Shown here one piece after another: positions 1-8,403 of a stretch of DNA of 64,000 bases (within the stretch, counting starts at the first letter, position 1; each line of letters starts with the position of its first letter). Under the pieces are notes generated by a model that saw only the letters and a program-made list of their open reading frames with translations, was not told the origin of the DNA and did not search any database. The position numbers were made by a program, and so were the translations under genes. Source of the DNA: Microbacterium halotolerans (GTDB lineage Bacteria > Actinomycetota > Actinomycetes > Actinomycetales > Microbacteriaceae); the NCBI RefSeq assembly GCF_003569805.1, contig NZ_KZ984054.1, positions 229,856-293,855 on the forward strand. The letters run 5' to 3'.

Positions 1-1
1 C

Positions 2-325
2 ATCCGGCTGCGGTTGAATGCCGACGGAGTGAACCGAAGGGCTCTCGCGAGCACGATGCGCGAATACGGCTATCCGTGGCTCGACCAGGATCCCTTCGAA
101 GGTGACTATGCACGGTGGGTGGATGGCAAGCCCGGCTTCACTTCGGGTGAGCACCAGCTCATCCGCGAATGGCGACGGAAGCGTCGGAAGAACACCGGCA
201 GGATGGAAGCGGAGGAGGCGCTGCGTGCGGCAGGCCTCGTGGTCCGCTACCGCGGGGAACGAGTAGAGGCTCGTAGAGCGGGAGGGATGAGTGATGGCGC
301 GGACCGTCGATCCGCGGCGTCATGA
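2..325 (+). CDS. Hypothetical protein, 3' end only
   Basis: The frame is open to the window edge, so this is the C-terminal end (about 107 codons) of a gene that starts outside. A TTG at 14 could serve as a start but has no ribosome binding site. The visible product is hydrophilic, with a strongly basic stretch (EWRRKRRKNTGR) and no membrane segment. It overlaps the following TetR gene by 32 bp, longer than usual coupling. No family is recognised. Confidence 0.45.
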   Translation: MRLRLNADGVNRRALASTMREYGYPWLDQDPFEGDYARWVDGKPGFTSGEHQLIREWRRKRRKNTGRMEAEEALRAAGLVVRYRGERVEARRAGGMSDGADRRSAAS

Positions 326-893
326 GGAGCGGCGGCTGCACATAATCGATGCCGCGTTGACCGTGATCGCCGCTCGCGGGTACGAGCGTGCCACCACGGC
401 GGCGATCTGCCGGGAAGCACGGATCGGCTCCGGCACCTTCTTTCATTACTTCCCGGCCAAGGTGGACCTTCTGCTGGCGATCCTGGAACTCGGTGCCGAT
501 GACGTCGCTCAGCTCCGTGCGACGGTCGAGGACATCGAAGATCCGCTGGCTGCGATAAGCAGGATCGTCGATCAGCTGATCGACGACGCGAGCGATCCCC
601 GTCTGGGGGGCTTCGTCCGTGCCGTCGCCGCCGTCATGACTGAGCCGAAGGTGGCCGCGGCGCTGGAGGCGGACGAGCGGGCGCAGCGTGAGCTGCTGTT
701 GGAGTGGCTCGCCCGGGGACAGCGCACCGGGCAGGTGCGCACGGATCTGTCGGCGGAACGACTGGTCTCTTGGGTGCGGTTGCTGATGGACGGGTTCCTG
801 GAGCAGATCGCCGCTGACTCGGAGTTCACGGTGGAGCAGGAAGGCCCCATGCTTCGCGAGGCAGTGCGGGGCGTCCTGACCGGATTCGTGTAG
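294..893 (+). CDS. TetR/AcrR family transcriptional regulator
   Basis: A 199-aa one-domain regulator. Residues about 8-58 form the TetR helix-turn-helix, with the typical IIDAALTVIAARGYERAT and the recognition-helix/tail pattern GSGTFFHYFPAKVDLL. The rest is a helical ligand-binding and dimerisation domain resembling TetR_C families, with no recognisable ligand signature. ATG 294 is preferred because GGAGG at 281-285 sits 8 nt upstream; GTG 291 is the alternative. Target and ligand are unknown. The adjacent convergent membrane protein gene (942-1343) is a possible target by proximity only. Confidence 0.88.
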   Translation: MARTVDPRRHEERRLHIIDAALTVIAARGYERATTAAICREARIGSGTFFHYFPAKVDLLLAILELGADDVAQLRATVEDIEDPLAAISRIVDQLIDDASDPRLGGFVRAVAAVMTEPKVAAALEADERAQRELLLEWLARGQRTGQVRTDLSAERLVSWVRLLMDGFLEQIAADSEFTVEQEGPMLREAVRGVLTGFV

Positions 894-941
894 ACGATTG
901 GTGTCCGAGCGTGTGCATCACATGGTGGGTGAGGTCGGCGC

Positions 942-1343
942 TCAGGCCCGGTCGGCGCGCGACGAACGGAACAGCATCGCCGTGGTGACGGCGAGCACCA
1001 CGACGCCGATGGATTCGACCACCACGGTGTGCGGCGCGAGCGTGTCGCTCCACGAGGTGCGGATGCCGAACAGGCCGACCGTGAGCGCGGTCAGCAGGGC
1101 GCCGAGGGACGCGATCATGAACAGCAGGCCGAGCACGGCCGCGAGCCGCAGCATCGTGCCGCGCAGCACGAACAGGCCGATGCCGAGTGCGATTCCCGCC
1201 ACCGCATTCAGCACGAAAGTCACGCCGAGGAATCCACCGGTTCCGATCAGCACGAGGAACAAGTGGATTCCGCCTGCGGCGATCAGGAGCAGGGCGCTCG
1301 CGTACTGCGCCACGCGTTGCGCGTTTCCTCGGGCGCTGGACAT
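942..1343 (-). CDS. Small four-helix membrane protein
   Basis: A 133-aa protein with four hydrophobic segments (about residues 13-33, 40-60, 65-92 and 107-125) and a basic, cytoplasm-like C-terminus (RSSRADRA). No catalytic motif is visible and I do not recognise a family. The ATG at 1343 is chosen because GGAGG lies 6 nt upstream. A much longer frame through this region reads through the neighbouring reductase gene and is not supported. It follows the six-gene overlapping operon on the same strand after a 92-bp gap, so it may be a loosely attached last member. Confidence 0.75.
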   Translation of the reverse strand: MSSARGNAQRVAQYASALLLIAAGGIHLFLVLIGTGGFLGVTFVLNAVAGIALGIGLFVLRGTMLRLAAVLGLLFMIASLGALLTALTVGLFGIRTSWSDTLAPHTVVVESIGVVVLAVTTAMLFRSSRADRA

Positions 1344-1435
1344 CTGCGTCCTCCGTCGGTTGCGACAGTTCCGGTCGGTATCAGGATATCGCTGCAGCGC
1401 CCGTCCGGCCAGAGGGTGAGCGAACGACGAGGCGG

Positions 1436-2137
1436 TCACGCATCGCAGCGATCGCTCAAGCCGTATCGGAGCAGCACCACGTCTCCGTACGGTGTCGACT
1501 CGATCAGCCGAGCACGGCGATCCGGAGCCCACGGGAACTCCGCGTCGCAGACGAATCGGGGTGCACGGCGATCTCCGATGAAGAACGGTGCGACGACAAG
1601 GTGCAGCTCGTCGACGAGCCCGGATGTCAGGAACTGGGTGAGCACGCGCCCGCCGCCCTCCACCATCAGCGAAGCCACGCCGCGTTCGCCGAGGTTCCGC
1701 AGCAGCCCGGGAACCGACACATCCGCACCGAGCCCGACCACGGTCGCCAGCGGCAGGCGGTGACGGAGACGTTCGGAGAGCCGGTCGGGGCAGTACACCA
1801 GTTTCTCGGCGTCGCCGGCGGTGAAGAACCGCGCGCTCGGGTCGAGATCGCCGGTGGCCGTCACGGTGACCTTGGTGGGGTTCGGGCCTCGACCTGCCTC
1901 GGTTCTGCGCTGACGCCGTTCCTCCGCGCGCACGAGCAGTCGCGGATCGTCGAGACGGACGGTCCGCGCGCCGACGAGGACTGCGTCGTGCGCGGCGCGC
2001 ACCTCGTCGACGCGATCGAAGTCGGCATCGCTGGACAGCGCGAGACGTGGTGGGGACGCGGTGTCGAGGTAGCCGTCGAGCGACATGGCCGCACTCGCCG
2101 TCACGTACGGTCGGGAAGCGTTCTGCGCATGAGTCAT
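1436..2137 (-). CDS. RibD C-terminal / dihydrofolate reductase-fold protein
   Basis: A 233-aa NAD(P)H-dependent reductase of the RibD_C (bacterial bifunctional deaminase-reductase C-terminal) superfamily. Family marks are an N-terminal strand with SLDGYLD, VLVGARTVRLDDPRL around residue 55, the glycine-rich LMVEGGGRVLTQFL, and a DELHLVVAPFFIG stretch. It lacks the RibD deaminase domain, so it is a stand-alone reductase; relatives reduce pyrimidine or pterin-like substrates. The start overlaps the upstream membrane protein stop as ATGA (2134-2137), with GGAGGAG upstream inside that gene. It is the last gene of the six-gene operon. The substrate is not predictable from sequence. Confidence 0.85.
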   Translation of the reverse strand: MTHAQNASRPYVTASAAMSLDGYLDTASPPRLALSSDADFDRVDEVRAAHDAVLVGARTVRLDDPRLLVRAEERRQRRTEAGRGPNPTKVTVTATGDLDPSARFFTAGDAEKLVYCPDRLSERLRHRLPLATVVGLGADVSVPGLLRNLGERGVASLMVEGGGRVLTQFLTSGLVDELHLVVAPFFIGDRRAPRFVCDAEFPWAPDRRARLIESTPYGDVVLLRYGLSDRCDA

Positions 2138-3105
2138 GGCCCCTGGGCTCCTCCGTAGGAAGCGGGTCCGTGTGCGTGCCGACCGCGCACAGCGCCGACG
2201 AGCAGAACGAAGGCACCGGGCACGACAGCGATCAGCACCAACAGGCCGAACGCCGTCGATGCGGCCACGCCGGCCGCGGCCGTGAGGCCGACCGTATGGA
2301 ACACCCAGCCGACCACGCCTTCGCGCGGCCCCCAACCGGCGATGTTCGTCGGGATGGCCGCCCCGAGCAGCGCAACCAGCGAGATCCCGATCAGCTGCGG
2401 GAACGGCAGCCGTATGCCGACAGCGGAAGCGGCCACGGCGAACAGCGCGACATGGCACGCGAGCACCGTTGTCGAACTCACCGCGATCTGCGTGAGCGCA
2501 CCGCCGGAGCCGACGCCCTTGCGCAGCTGTGCCCATTCGCGCCGGATGATTCGGCGCCCGCGACGGACGACGGACATCGCACCGACGATCAGCGCCACGA
2601 CCACAGCGGCGATCGCCATCACGACGAGTACGGTCGGACCGAAGGCGGGAGCTGTCCAGATCACGACCGCAGCGGTTGCGGCGGCGAGCGCGACCTGGCC
2701 CGCCAGGCGTTCGATCGCCACAGCGCGGGCGGCCTGGGCCAAGCTGTCGGCGTCAATCCCGTGCGCGACAGCGCGATGGACATCGCCGAGCACGCCACCG
2801 GGGAGCACAGCATTGAGGAACTGCGAGCGGTAGTACAACGCGATCGCACTCGGCAGCGAGATGTGTGCGCCGAGGCGCTGCGCGATGACGCGCCACCGCC
2901 ATGCCGATGCGGCGGTGGCAGCGGCGATCAGCCCGGCCGCGGCCGCGGCCGACGACACATCGATGCTGAGCAGCCCGCGGGCGAACGCCTCACCACCGAC
3001 TCGCCACACCACCGCGGCCAGGATGGCTGCTCCCGCGATCGGCCGCGCCCACACTCGCACCCGCCGTGAGCGCACCACGGCGGCAGTCTGCGGGAACCAC
3101 GTCAT
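2134..3105 (-). CDS. UPF0104 / lysylphosphatidylglycerol synthase TM-like membrane protein
   Basis: A 323-aa polytopic membrane protein with about eight hydrophobic segments. The pattern RSQFLNAVLPGGVLGDVHRA, then a basic loop, then IPTNIAGWGPREGVVGW, is typical of the UPF0104/LPG_synthase_TM family (the membrane half of MprF-type proteins without the aminoacyl-transferase half). Relatives often sit beside glycosyltransferases and may move lipid-linked intermediates; that role is inference. ATG 3105 overlaps the upstream stop as ATGA; an in-frame ATG at 3114 is the alternative, and neither has a strong ribosome binding site. It is the fifth gene of the overlapping operon. Confidence 0.85.
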   Translation of the reverse strand: MTWFPQTAAVVRSRRVRVWARPIAGAAILAAVVWRVGGEAFARGLLSIDVSSAAAAAGLIAAATAASAWRWRVIAQRLGAHISLPSAIALYYRSQFLNAVLPGGVLGDVHRAVAHGIDADSLAQAARAVAIERLAGQVALAAATAAVVIWTAPAFGPTVLVVMAIAAVVVALIVGAMSVVRRGRRIIRREWAQLRKGVGSGGALTQIAVSSTTVLACHVALFAVAASAVGIRLPFPQLIGISLVALLGAAIPTNIAGWGPREGVVGWVFHTVGLTAAAGVAASTAFGLLVLIAVVPGAFVLLVGAVRGRHAHGPASYGGAQGP

Positions 3106-3914
3106 CGCGGCCATGCCATCAGATCCCGATGGTGAACGTCGACGGACAGCGCCCCGGCGCGCGCCTGCGCGGTGCGTCGGGCGCGGTAGCCGGCGGCCGC
3201 GGATTGCAGCTGAGGTCCCTGCTCGACGGCCGCGTCCGTCCATCCGGCCAGCCACTCCGCCAGCAGCCTCGGCGCGTGCCCGCCGAGGCGCCACGGCGTG
3301 TCGGCGACGCGGACCTCCCACCCGGCGCGGTCGAACAGCGCGCGCGCCCGATCGACAGCTGTCGGGCCGAGCAGGGGCACCCCGGCGTGCGCGCGCTGCT
3401 GGTGCGCGTTGAACGCCGCACGGAGGTCGTCGTCGAGCGGGTCTGCGGGCGTTACCGCGACGTCGCCTGTCACGGTCAGCGCGAACAGCACTGGAGCGCT
3501 GGCCGCGACGCAGCGGGACACGACGGCGCGAAGCTCGTCCTCAGTGAGCACATCCAGGAGGGCCGATGCCGTGATGAGAGAAGCACCGCGCAGGTCCTCG
3601 GGACCCAGATCATCGAGCGCACCGACGTGCGTGGATACGGAGACGACGGATCCGTCGTCGTCGACGGGTCGTGGGGCGCCCGCGACGCGCCGCAGCAACC
3701 GGGCGTCCCGATCATGCAGGTGCCAGCTCTGCGGCCCTGGCAGCATAGGTGCCAGCCAGCGCATCATCGATCCGGTACCTGAGCCGAGATCATGTGCGAT
3801 GATCGGCGCTCCGTGAACCTGGGAGGCCAGTGCTTCGGCAAGTGCGGTCGAACGTGCGCGCGCATCCTCGGGCTCGCGCACGGCGAGCCACCCGCTGCTG
3901 AACGTCGGGGTCAT
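3102..3914 (-). CDS. Class I SAM-dependent methyltransferase-like protein
   Basis: A 270-aa protein with Rossmann methyltransferase motif I (HDLGSGTGSMMRWL, about residues 41-54), an acidic residue after strand 2 (HLHDRDARLL) and a later LITASALLDVL motif. The C-terminal third (GWEVRVADTPWRLGGHAP) resembles small-molecule methyltransferases. The substrate is unknown. The start overlaps the glycosyltransferase stop as ATGA (3911-3914) and the stop overlaps the next start the same way, so translation is coupled on both sides. It lies between a glycosyltransferase and a membrane protein, suggesting that it modifies the same product. Confidence 0.8.
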   Translation of the reverse strand: MTPTFSSGWLAVREPEDARARSTALAEALASQVHGAPIIAHDLGSGTGSMMRWLAPMLPGPQSWHLHDRDARLLRRVAGAPRPVDDDGSVVSVSTHVGALDDLGPEDLRGASLITASALLDVLTEDELRAVVSRCVAASAPVLFALTVTGDVAVTPADPLDDDLRAAFNAHQQRAHAGVPLLGPTAVDRARALFDRAGWEVRVADTPWRLGGHAPRLLAEWLAGWTDAAVEQGPQLQSAAAGYRARRTAQARAGALSVDVHHRDLMAWPR

Positions 3915-5044
3915 GGTGAGTCGCTCCGCTCGGCCGCGGCGGTGAGCGCCGCAGCGACGTCCAGCGCCGTGTCATCCCAGCTGCGGGTGGTCGATCGGGT
4001 CCGCATCGCGTCACGGGCGACGGCGGCGCGGGTGCTGTCGTCGGACCACCATCTCTGCAGTGCTCGTCGCAGGGCGTGCGGATCATCCGGTGGAACGAAC
4101 ATCCGGCCGGCGTTGGCGGCGATCGCTTCGGGGAGACCGCCGGTGCGGGCGGCGAGTACCGGGATGCCGTGCGCTGATGCCTCGGCCGCGGCCATCCCGA
4201 AGGGTTCGTCGCGCGACGGGGCGACCAGCAGGTCCGTCGCCGTGAACTGTTCGGTCATTCGGCGCCCGGTGAGCACGCCGACGAACCGGATGCGGTCGCG
4301 CAGGCTGGAGGCGTCGACCTGGTCCCTCAGAGCGTCGGAGAAGGCGGGGTCGATGTCGGACGAGCCGACGAAGGTGCACTTCCAGCGCTGTTCGACCTCG
4401 ATGCCCGCCAGCGCGCGCACCAGGATGTCCTGCCCCTTGTGCGGGGCGAGGGGACCGACGCACAGCAGTCGTTCGCCCCGCGGGCCCGGCTCAGCGGGGC
4501 TGACTGCACCGGCGACGGCGGGACGGGCGATGACGACGCGGTCGACAGAGACGAAGCCGAGGGAGACGAGGGCGTCGCGAGTCCAGCGGCTGGTGGCGAC
4601 GACGCCGCGTGCGGCGCGGAGAGCGCGGCGTTCGCCGTCGATGACGGTCTTCGATGCGACAGCGGCAGAACTCTCCACCATGTGCGCGAGAACCACCACG
4701 CGCAGCCTGGTGGTCTCCCGCGCGAGGGCATGGGCGGCACGGCTGGCGAGCAGCCCGTCGACGAGCACCACCGTTCCATCGCGCATGTCCCGCAGCGCCG
4801 ATGACATGGCCGCGTCGCCGACGTCGACGCGGTGCAGGTATGCGTTCCAGCCCTGTGCCTCGAGCGCGTCGTGGACCGCGAGATCGTACACGTTCCCGCC
4901 GCTGATGCGTGCCGTATCCTCCACCCAGGCGGGCACGACGAAATCGACCGCGCCAAGAGAGTCCGCGTGGTGAGCGCCGCCTGTCGGCGTCTTCTCGGAG
5001 TCGCCTGCGGTCTCGGGGGCGAGCGCGGCCCGCGTCCCGTTCAC
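3911..5044 (-). CDS. Glycosyltransferase family 4 protein
   Basis: A 377-aa retaining, GT-B fold glycosyltransferase. The C-terminal donor-binding domain carries [20 protein letters not shown] and the E-x7-E motif in [10 protein letters not shown], followed by [17 protein letters not shown], all typical of GT4. The N-terminal acceptor domain is divergent. It probably acts on the cytoplasmic side with a nucleotide sugar. GTG 5044 overlaps the upstream PTPS-like stop (GTGA, 5041-5044). The clustered methyltransferase and membrane protein suggest a glycosylated and possibly membrane-linked product; the acceptor is unknown. Confidence 0.88.
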   Translation of the reverse strand: MNGTRAALAPETAGDSEKTPTGGAHHADSLGAVDFVVPAWVEDTARISGGNVYDLAVHDALEAQGWNAYLHRVDVGDAAMSSALRDMRDGTVVLVDGLLASRAAHALARETTRLRVVVLAHMVESSAAVASKTVIDGERRALRAARGVVATSRWTRDALVSLGFVSVDRVVIARPAVAGAVSPAEPGPRGERLLCVGPLAPHKGQDILVRALAGIEVEQRWKCTFVGSSDIDPAFSDALRDQVDASSLRDRIRFVGVLTGRRMTEQFTATDLLVAPSRDEPFGMAAAEASAHGIPVLAARTGGLPEAIAANAGRMFVPPDDPHALRRALQRWWSDDSTRAAVARDAMRTRSTTRSWDDTALDVAAALTAAAERSDSP

Positions 5045-5442
5045 AGCTGCCTTTCGAAGCTCGCCCAGGCGATGTGCGATTCGTGCAGTGTGACGGCGAT
5101 CATCGTGAGCAGCCGTCCCTCGGAGCCGAGTGCGCCATCGCCGACCCGTTCGGCGAGGGCATCCGCGACGACGCGGCAGAGGTGCTCGGTGGTGGTGTTC
5201 GCCCCGGCGAACCTCGGATCGTCGTCCAGGTTTCGGTTCGTCAACGAAGATGTGATCTCGTGCAGTGCCGAGGCGGCTCGTCCGATGTCGACGACGACGC
5301 CGTCGGCGCTCAGCTCGGAGGCTCGGAAGGACGCGTCGACGATGTAGGTCGCCCCGTGCAGGTTCTGAGCGGGCCCGAACACCTCGCCGGAGAGGCTGTG
5401 AGCGATCATCATGTGATCGCGCACGGTCACGGTGAAGGTCAT
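5041..5442 (-). CDS. 6-pyruvoyl-tetrahydropterin synthase / QueD-like protein with altered active site
   Basis: A 133-aa T-fold protein of the PTPS/6-carboxytetrahydropterin synthase family. Matching features are IAHSLSG near residue 15 (first zinc His), NLHGATY (residues 27-33) and [10 protein letters not shown] in the position of the family LDHxxLN motif. The expected C-x3-H-G-H is A-x3-H-G-A here: position 25, normally the catalytic Cys, is Ala, and position 31, normally a zinc His, is also Ala. It may therefore run a different reaction or be non-catalytic. ATG 5442 has GGAAGGA 6 nt upstream and overlaps the dehydrogenase stop (ATGA). Confidence 0.85.
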   Translation of the reverse strand: MTFTVTVRDHMMIAHSLSGEVFGPAQNLHGATYIVDASFRASELSADGVVVDIGRAASALHEITSSLTNRNLDDDPRFAGANTTTEHLCRVVADALAERVGDGALGSEGRLLTMIAVTLHESHIAWASFERQL

Positions 5443-6431
5443 GGTGCGTCCTTCCAATCGATGGTGCGGCACGGACCCGTGCCGCCGCGTCCAGACGTCC
5501 CGTCGGCGAGAGACGCCATCACCTCCGGCAGCTCGCGCCAGGAGGACTCGGTGCCCAACAGCGCGTCGAACCCGCCGTCGCGCAGCAGGCGCAATGCGAG
5601 GGCGAGCCGATCACGGCGGGTTCTGCTGCCTCGTCGTGACGACGAGACCGCGCCGACCTGCGAGGAGCGGATGGACAACCGCCGGGAGTGGAAGTCGCTG
5701 CCGAGCGACACGGTGACGGGCCGGTCGCCGTACCAGCTCGCCTCGATCACCGTGCCTTCCTCCGCCACCGACTCCAGGGCGAGCTGCAGACCGGAACCGC
5801 TGCCGCTGGCGTGGATCGCGATGTCGCAGTCGCCCGGCACCGCGGCGGCTTCGGCGAACCTGACACCGAGCCGCGCTGCAGTGCCCTGCCGCATCGGATC
5901 GATGTCGACCAAGGTGACATCCGTTTCCGGGATGGCGCGAAGCAGTCGCGCGATGCAGCAGCCGATCGTTCCCGCACCGATCACGACGATCCGGTCGCCG
6001 ATGCGCGGTGCCGCGTCCCACGCCACATTCAGCGCGGTCTCCACCGCTCCGGCGAGCACGGCGCGGCGCGGCGGCACGCCCTCTGGGAGGGGGAACACGG
6101 CGTCGGAGGGAAGGACGAACGCGGACTGATGAGGATGGAGAGCGAAGACCGTGCGGCCGACGAGATCGGGGCGCCCGTCGATCACCACACCGACGCTCTG
6201 ATATCCGTACTTCACCGGGCCGGGGAAGTCGCCCTCTTGGAACGGCGCCCGCATCCGTTCGGATTCTGCGGCGGGAACCTCACCGCGGAAGACGAGCGTC
6301 TCCGTTCCCGCGCTGATGCCGCTGAACTGCGTGCGGACGAGCACATCGTCTTCACCGACCGACGGCAGCGGCTGCGTCCGCAGCGCCCCGACGCGTGGCT
6401 TTTCGATCCAGAATGCGGCGGCTTCCTGCAC
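5439..6431 (-). CDS. MDR-family dehydrogenase, BchC-like
   Basis: A 330-aa medium-chain dehydrogenase/reductase. The N-terminus has [17 protein letters not shown], reminiscent of the BchC group, then [10 protein letters not shown]. The nucleotide-binding Rossmann motif is [16 protein letters not shown], followed by [10 protein letters not shown], whose Asp after strand 2 suggests NAD(H) preference. The classical structural-zinc Cys cluster of alcohol dehydrogenases is absent. GTG 6431 has AGGAGG upstream, and this is the first gene of the six-gene operon. The substrate is unknown; the neighbouring pterin-type proteins make a heterocyclic or lipid-linked substrate plausible but unproven. Confidence 0.83.
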   Translation of the reverse strand: MQEAAAFWIEKPRVGALRTQPLPSVGEDDVLVRTQFSGISAGTETLVFRGEVPAAESERMRAPFQEGDFPGPVKYGYQSVGVVIDGRPDLVGRTVFALHPHQSAFVLPSDAVFPLPEGVPPRRAVLAGAVETALNVAWDAAPRIGDRIVVIGAGTIGCCIARLLRAIPETDVTLVDIDPMRQGTAARLGVRFAEAAAVPGDCDIAIHASGSGSGLQLALESVAEEGTVIEASWYGDRPVTVSLGSDFHSRRLSIRSSQVGAVSSSRRGSRTRRDRLALALRLLRDGGFDALLGTESSWRELPEVMASLADGTSGRGGTGPCRTIDWKDAP

Positions 6432-6489
6432 GCGTCTCCTCCTGTCGGCCCGTTTCTCATGCTAAGCCTGATGCCACGATCCTCACAGG

Positions 6490-7260
6490 ATGTCGTCCAC
6501 CGGAGAGCAACAGGGCGTTCGAAGCCCGAGGCAGTCGATGAAGATGATTCACTGGGCACCGCCTATCGCCACAGCCATCGGCGTGCTCGGCATCGTGCTG
6601 GGCGTGTTCAGCGGACTTCCGGTCATCGCCGCTGTGCTGGGCGTCGGCTATCTCGCCGTCTCGAACGCGCTGCTCGCTCTGGCGCTCGGCCGCAGCGGTG
6701 CCGAACGGTTCGGACAGGCGAATGCCGTCACCACCGTGCGCTCCGTGCTCGTGGGGTTCGTCACGGTCGTCGTCGCGGCGTCGTTTCTGCAGTCGGTTCC
6801 CGCCGGGCTGCTGCTCGCGTTGGCGATCCCCGCCCTCGCCCTCGATGCCGTGGACGGCTGGGTCGCCAGGCGCACCGGGTCCGCGACACCGCTCGGCGCG
6901 CGCTTCGACATGGAAGTGGACGCATTTCTGCTGCTGATGCTCAGCGTATTCGTCGCGCAGACGCTGGGCACGTGGGTCCTCGCGATCGGGATCATGCGGT
7001 ACGCCTTCGTCGTGGCGGGCTGGGCGCTGCCGTGGCTGCGGGCTCCGCTGCCGCCGCGTCACTGGCGCAAGGTCGTCACGGCAGTGCAGGGCGTCGCGTT
7101 GATCGTCGCTGCGTCGGGGCTCGTCCCCACGGCGATGTCGATTGCGGCGGTCGCCGTGGCCCTGCTGCTGCTGTGCGAGTCGTTCGGCCGGGACGTGGTG
7201 TGGCTGGTGTGCCAGCGCGGTAAGAGTGCGTGTCCTAAGGCGAGCAATCCCGGAGGATGA
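6490..7260 (+). CDS. CDP-alcohol phosphatidyltransferase family protein
   Basis: A 256-aa integral membrane enzyme with the complete CDP-alcohol phosphotransferase signature D-x2-DG-x2-AR-x8-G-x3-D-x3-D at residues 119-144 (D119, D122, G123, A126, R127, G136, D140, D144) and about six hydrophobic helices. The family transfers a phosphatidyl or phospho-alcohol group from a CDP donor; the acceptor cannot be told from sequence. ATG 6490 follows weak ribosome binding sequence and ATG 6538 is an alternative. It diverges from the overlapping operon across only 58 bp, so the two probably share a control region and a pathway. Confidence 0.87.
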   Translation: MSSTGEQQGVRSPRQSMKMIHWAPPIATAIGVLGIVLGVFSGLPVIAAVLGVGYLAVSNALLALALGRSGAERFGQANAVTTVRSVLVGFVTVVVAASFLQSVPAGLLLALAIPALALDAVDGWVARRTGSATPLGARFDMEVDAFLLLMLSVFVAQTLGTWVLAIGIMRYAFVVAGWALPWLRAPLPPRHWRKVVTAVQGVALIVAASGLVPTAMSIAAVAVALLLLCESFGRDVVWLVCQRGKSACPKASNPGG

Positions 7261-7434
7261 GCAAGCTGACAGCCATCCGTCCCTGTCGAGGCAGGTCTGC
7301 CGAGGCAGGGCGGTGTTCCGGCGCCGCGTGCTCAGATCCGACGCGACGCCACGCAAGCGCGCAGGCAGAGACGACAGCCGCTGCTTCGGTCTCCCACGCA
7401 GCGCGTGCATGTCGGCGCACGCTCCGAACAGATT

Positions 7435-7480
7435 CGAGGTGCGAACTTCGACTGGTTTCACAGTCGAAGTTCGCACCTCG
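7435..7480. repeat. Perfect 20-bp inverted repeat, likely bidirectional terminator
   Basis: Arms 7435-7454 and 7461-7480 are exact reverse complements separated by a 6-nt loop. The site lies between the convergent phosphatidyltransferase gene and tRNA-His. There is no strong T-tract on either side, so it could instead be a palindromic repeat element. The 170 bp upstream (7261-7434) shows no convincing gene. Confidence 0.75.
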
Positions 7481-7486
7481 TAAGAA

Positions 7487-7563
7487 TGGGGTGGCTGACG
7501 GGGCTTGAACCCGCGGCCCCCGCGACCACAACGCGGTGCTCTACCAGCTGAGCTACAGCCACC
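7487..7563 (-). tRNA. tRNA-His (GTG)
   Basis: Cloverleaf with acceptor GTGGCTG pairing CAGCCAC, D-arm GCTCAGCTGGTAGAGC, anticodon loop TTGTGGT with anticodon GTG, and T-arm GGTTCAAGC. The extra G at -1 opposite C73, diagnostic for tRNA-His, is present, and the 3' CCA is encoded (7487-7489). Confidence 0.97.
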
Positions 7564-7598
7564 ATGGTCGCCCCTGGCGGGGCAACTTGTCTATTTTG

Positions 7599-8225
7599 TC
7601 ATAGATTTTCGGCGAAGGATGACACCACCGACGATGCCGTGTCGCGTGCCTGATCACTGGTCGGGCCCGGCCGATCGATGAAAACGGCCCTGCGATAGTA
7701 CTCGAGTTCTCGGATGGATTCGAGGATGTCGGCGAGTGCGCGGTGACCGCCGTCCTTTGCCGGGGCCTGGAAGTAGGCGCGCGGGAACCACCGGCGCGAG
7801 AGCTCCTTGACACTGGAGACGTCGACGTTGCGGTAGTGCAGGTACTCGTCGACCTGCGGCATGTACTTGGCCAGGAACATCCGGTCGGTGCCGATGGTGT
7901 TGCCGGCGAGCGGTGCCTTGCCCTGCTGCGGCGCGAAGCGCTTGATGTACTCGAGCGACTGCCGTTCCGCCTCCGCGAGTGCGACGCCGTTCGGGATCTC
8001 CTCGATCAGGCCGCTGGAGCGGTGCATCTTCGTGACGAAGTCGTTCATGTTCGCCATGGCGGCGTCGCTCGGCTTGATGACGATCTGGAAGCCGGGGTCG
8101 AGCGCCTTGAGCTCGAAGTCCGTGACGACGATCGCGATCTCACACAGCTCATCGACTTCGAGGTCGAGACCGGTCATCTCGCAGTCGATCCAGACGAGCC
8201 GGTCGTTTTCGGATGCGTTTGCCAT
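7599..8225 (-). CDS. orn: Oligoribonuclease
   Basis: A 208-aa DEDDh 3'-to-5' exoribonuclease that degrades short oligoribonucleotides, including pGpG, to mononucleotides. Motif Exo I is WIDCEMTGL (Asp14, Glu16); further family motifs are GNTIGTDRMFLAKYMPQ and RNVDVSSVKELSRRW, and the Exo III His-Asp is in GGHRALADILESI. ATG 8225 is chosen over an upstream in-frame ATG at 8255 because family members begin about ten residues before WIDCEMTGL. It lies between tRNA-His and tRNA-Arg on the same strand. Confidence 0.96.
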   Translation of the reverse strand: MANASENDRLVWIDCEMTGLDLEVDELCEIAIVVTDFELKALDPGFQIVIKPSDAAMANMNDFVTKMHRSSGLIEEIPNGVALAEAERQSLEYIKRFAPQQGKAPLAGNTIGTDRMFLAKYMPQVDEYLHYRNVDVSSVKELSRRWFPRAYFQAPAKDGGHRALADILESIRELEYYRRAVFIDRPGPTSDQARDTASSVVSSFAENL

Positions 8226-8271
8226 GGAGCCCACCTTATCCCCGGGCACTGACATGCCACGGGCAAGGTCG

Positions 8272-8343
8272 TCCCCCAGGCACGATTCGAACGTGCGACC
8301 GGCGACTTAGAAGATCGATGCTCTTCCGCTGAGCTACTGGGGG
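8272..8343 (-). tRNA. tRNA-Arg (TCT)
   Basis: Acceptor CCCCCAG pairs with CTGGGGG, with D-arm GCTCAGCGGAAGAGC, anticodon loop CTTCTAA (anticodon TCT, reading AGA) and T-loop TTCGAAT. Discriminator base A; 3' CCA is not encoded. Confidence 0.96.
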
Positions 8344-8403
8344 TCGCCCACCAGGTTACCGGCACGCGCCGGTGGATTTCGAGTCGGACCGACGGCAGAC
8401 GGT

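Noticed and set aside
942..2216. 424-codon minus-strand frame
   Set aside because: Only its last 133 codons (942-1343) have a ribosome binding site and membrane-protein character. The rest runs through the RibD-type gene in the wrong frame.
7257..7508. 83-codon frame overlapping the phosphatidyltransferase stop (ATGA)
   Set aside because: The overlap looks like coupling, but the product is low-complexity, runs through the 7435 hairpin into tRNA-His, and has no homology-like motif.
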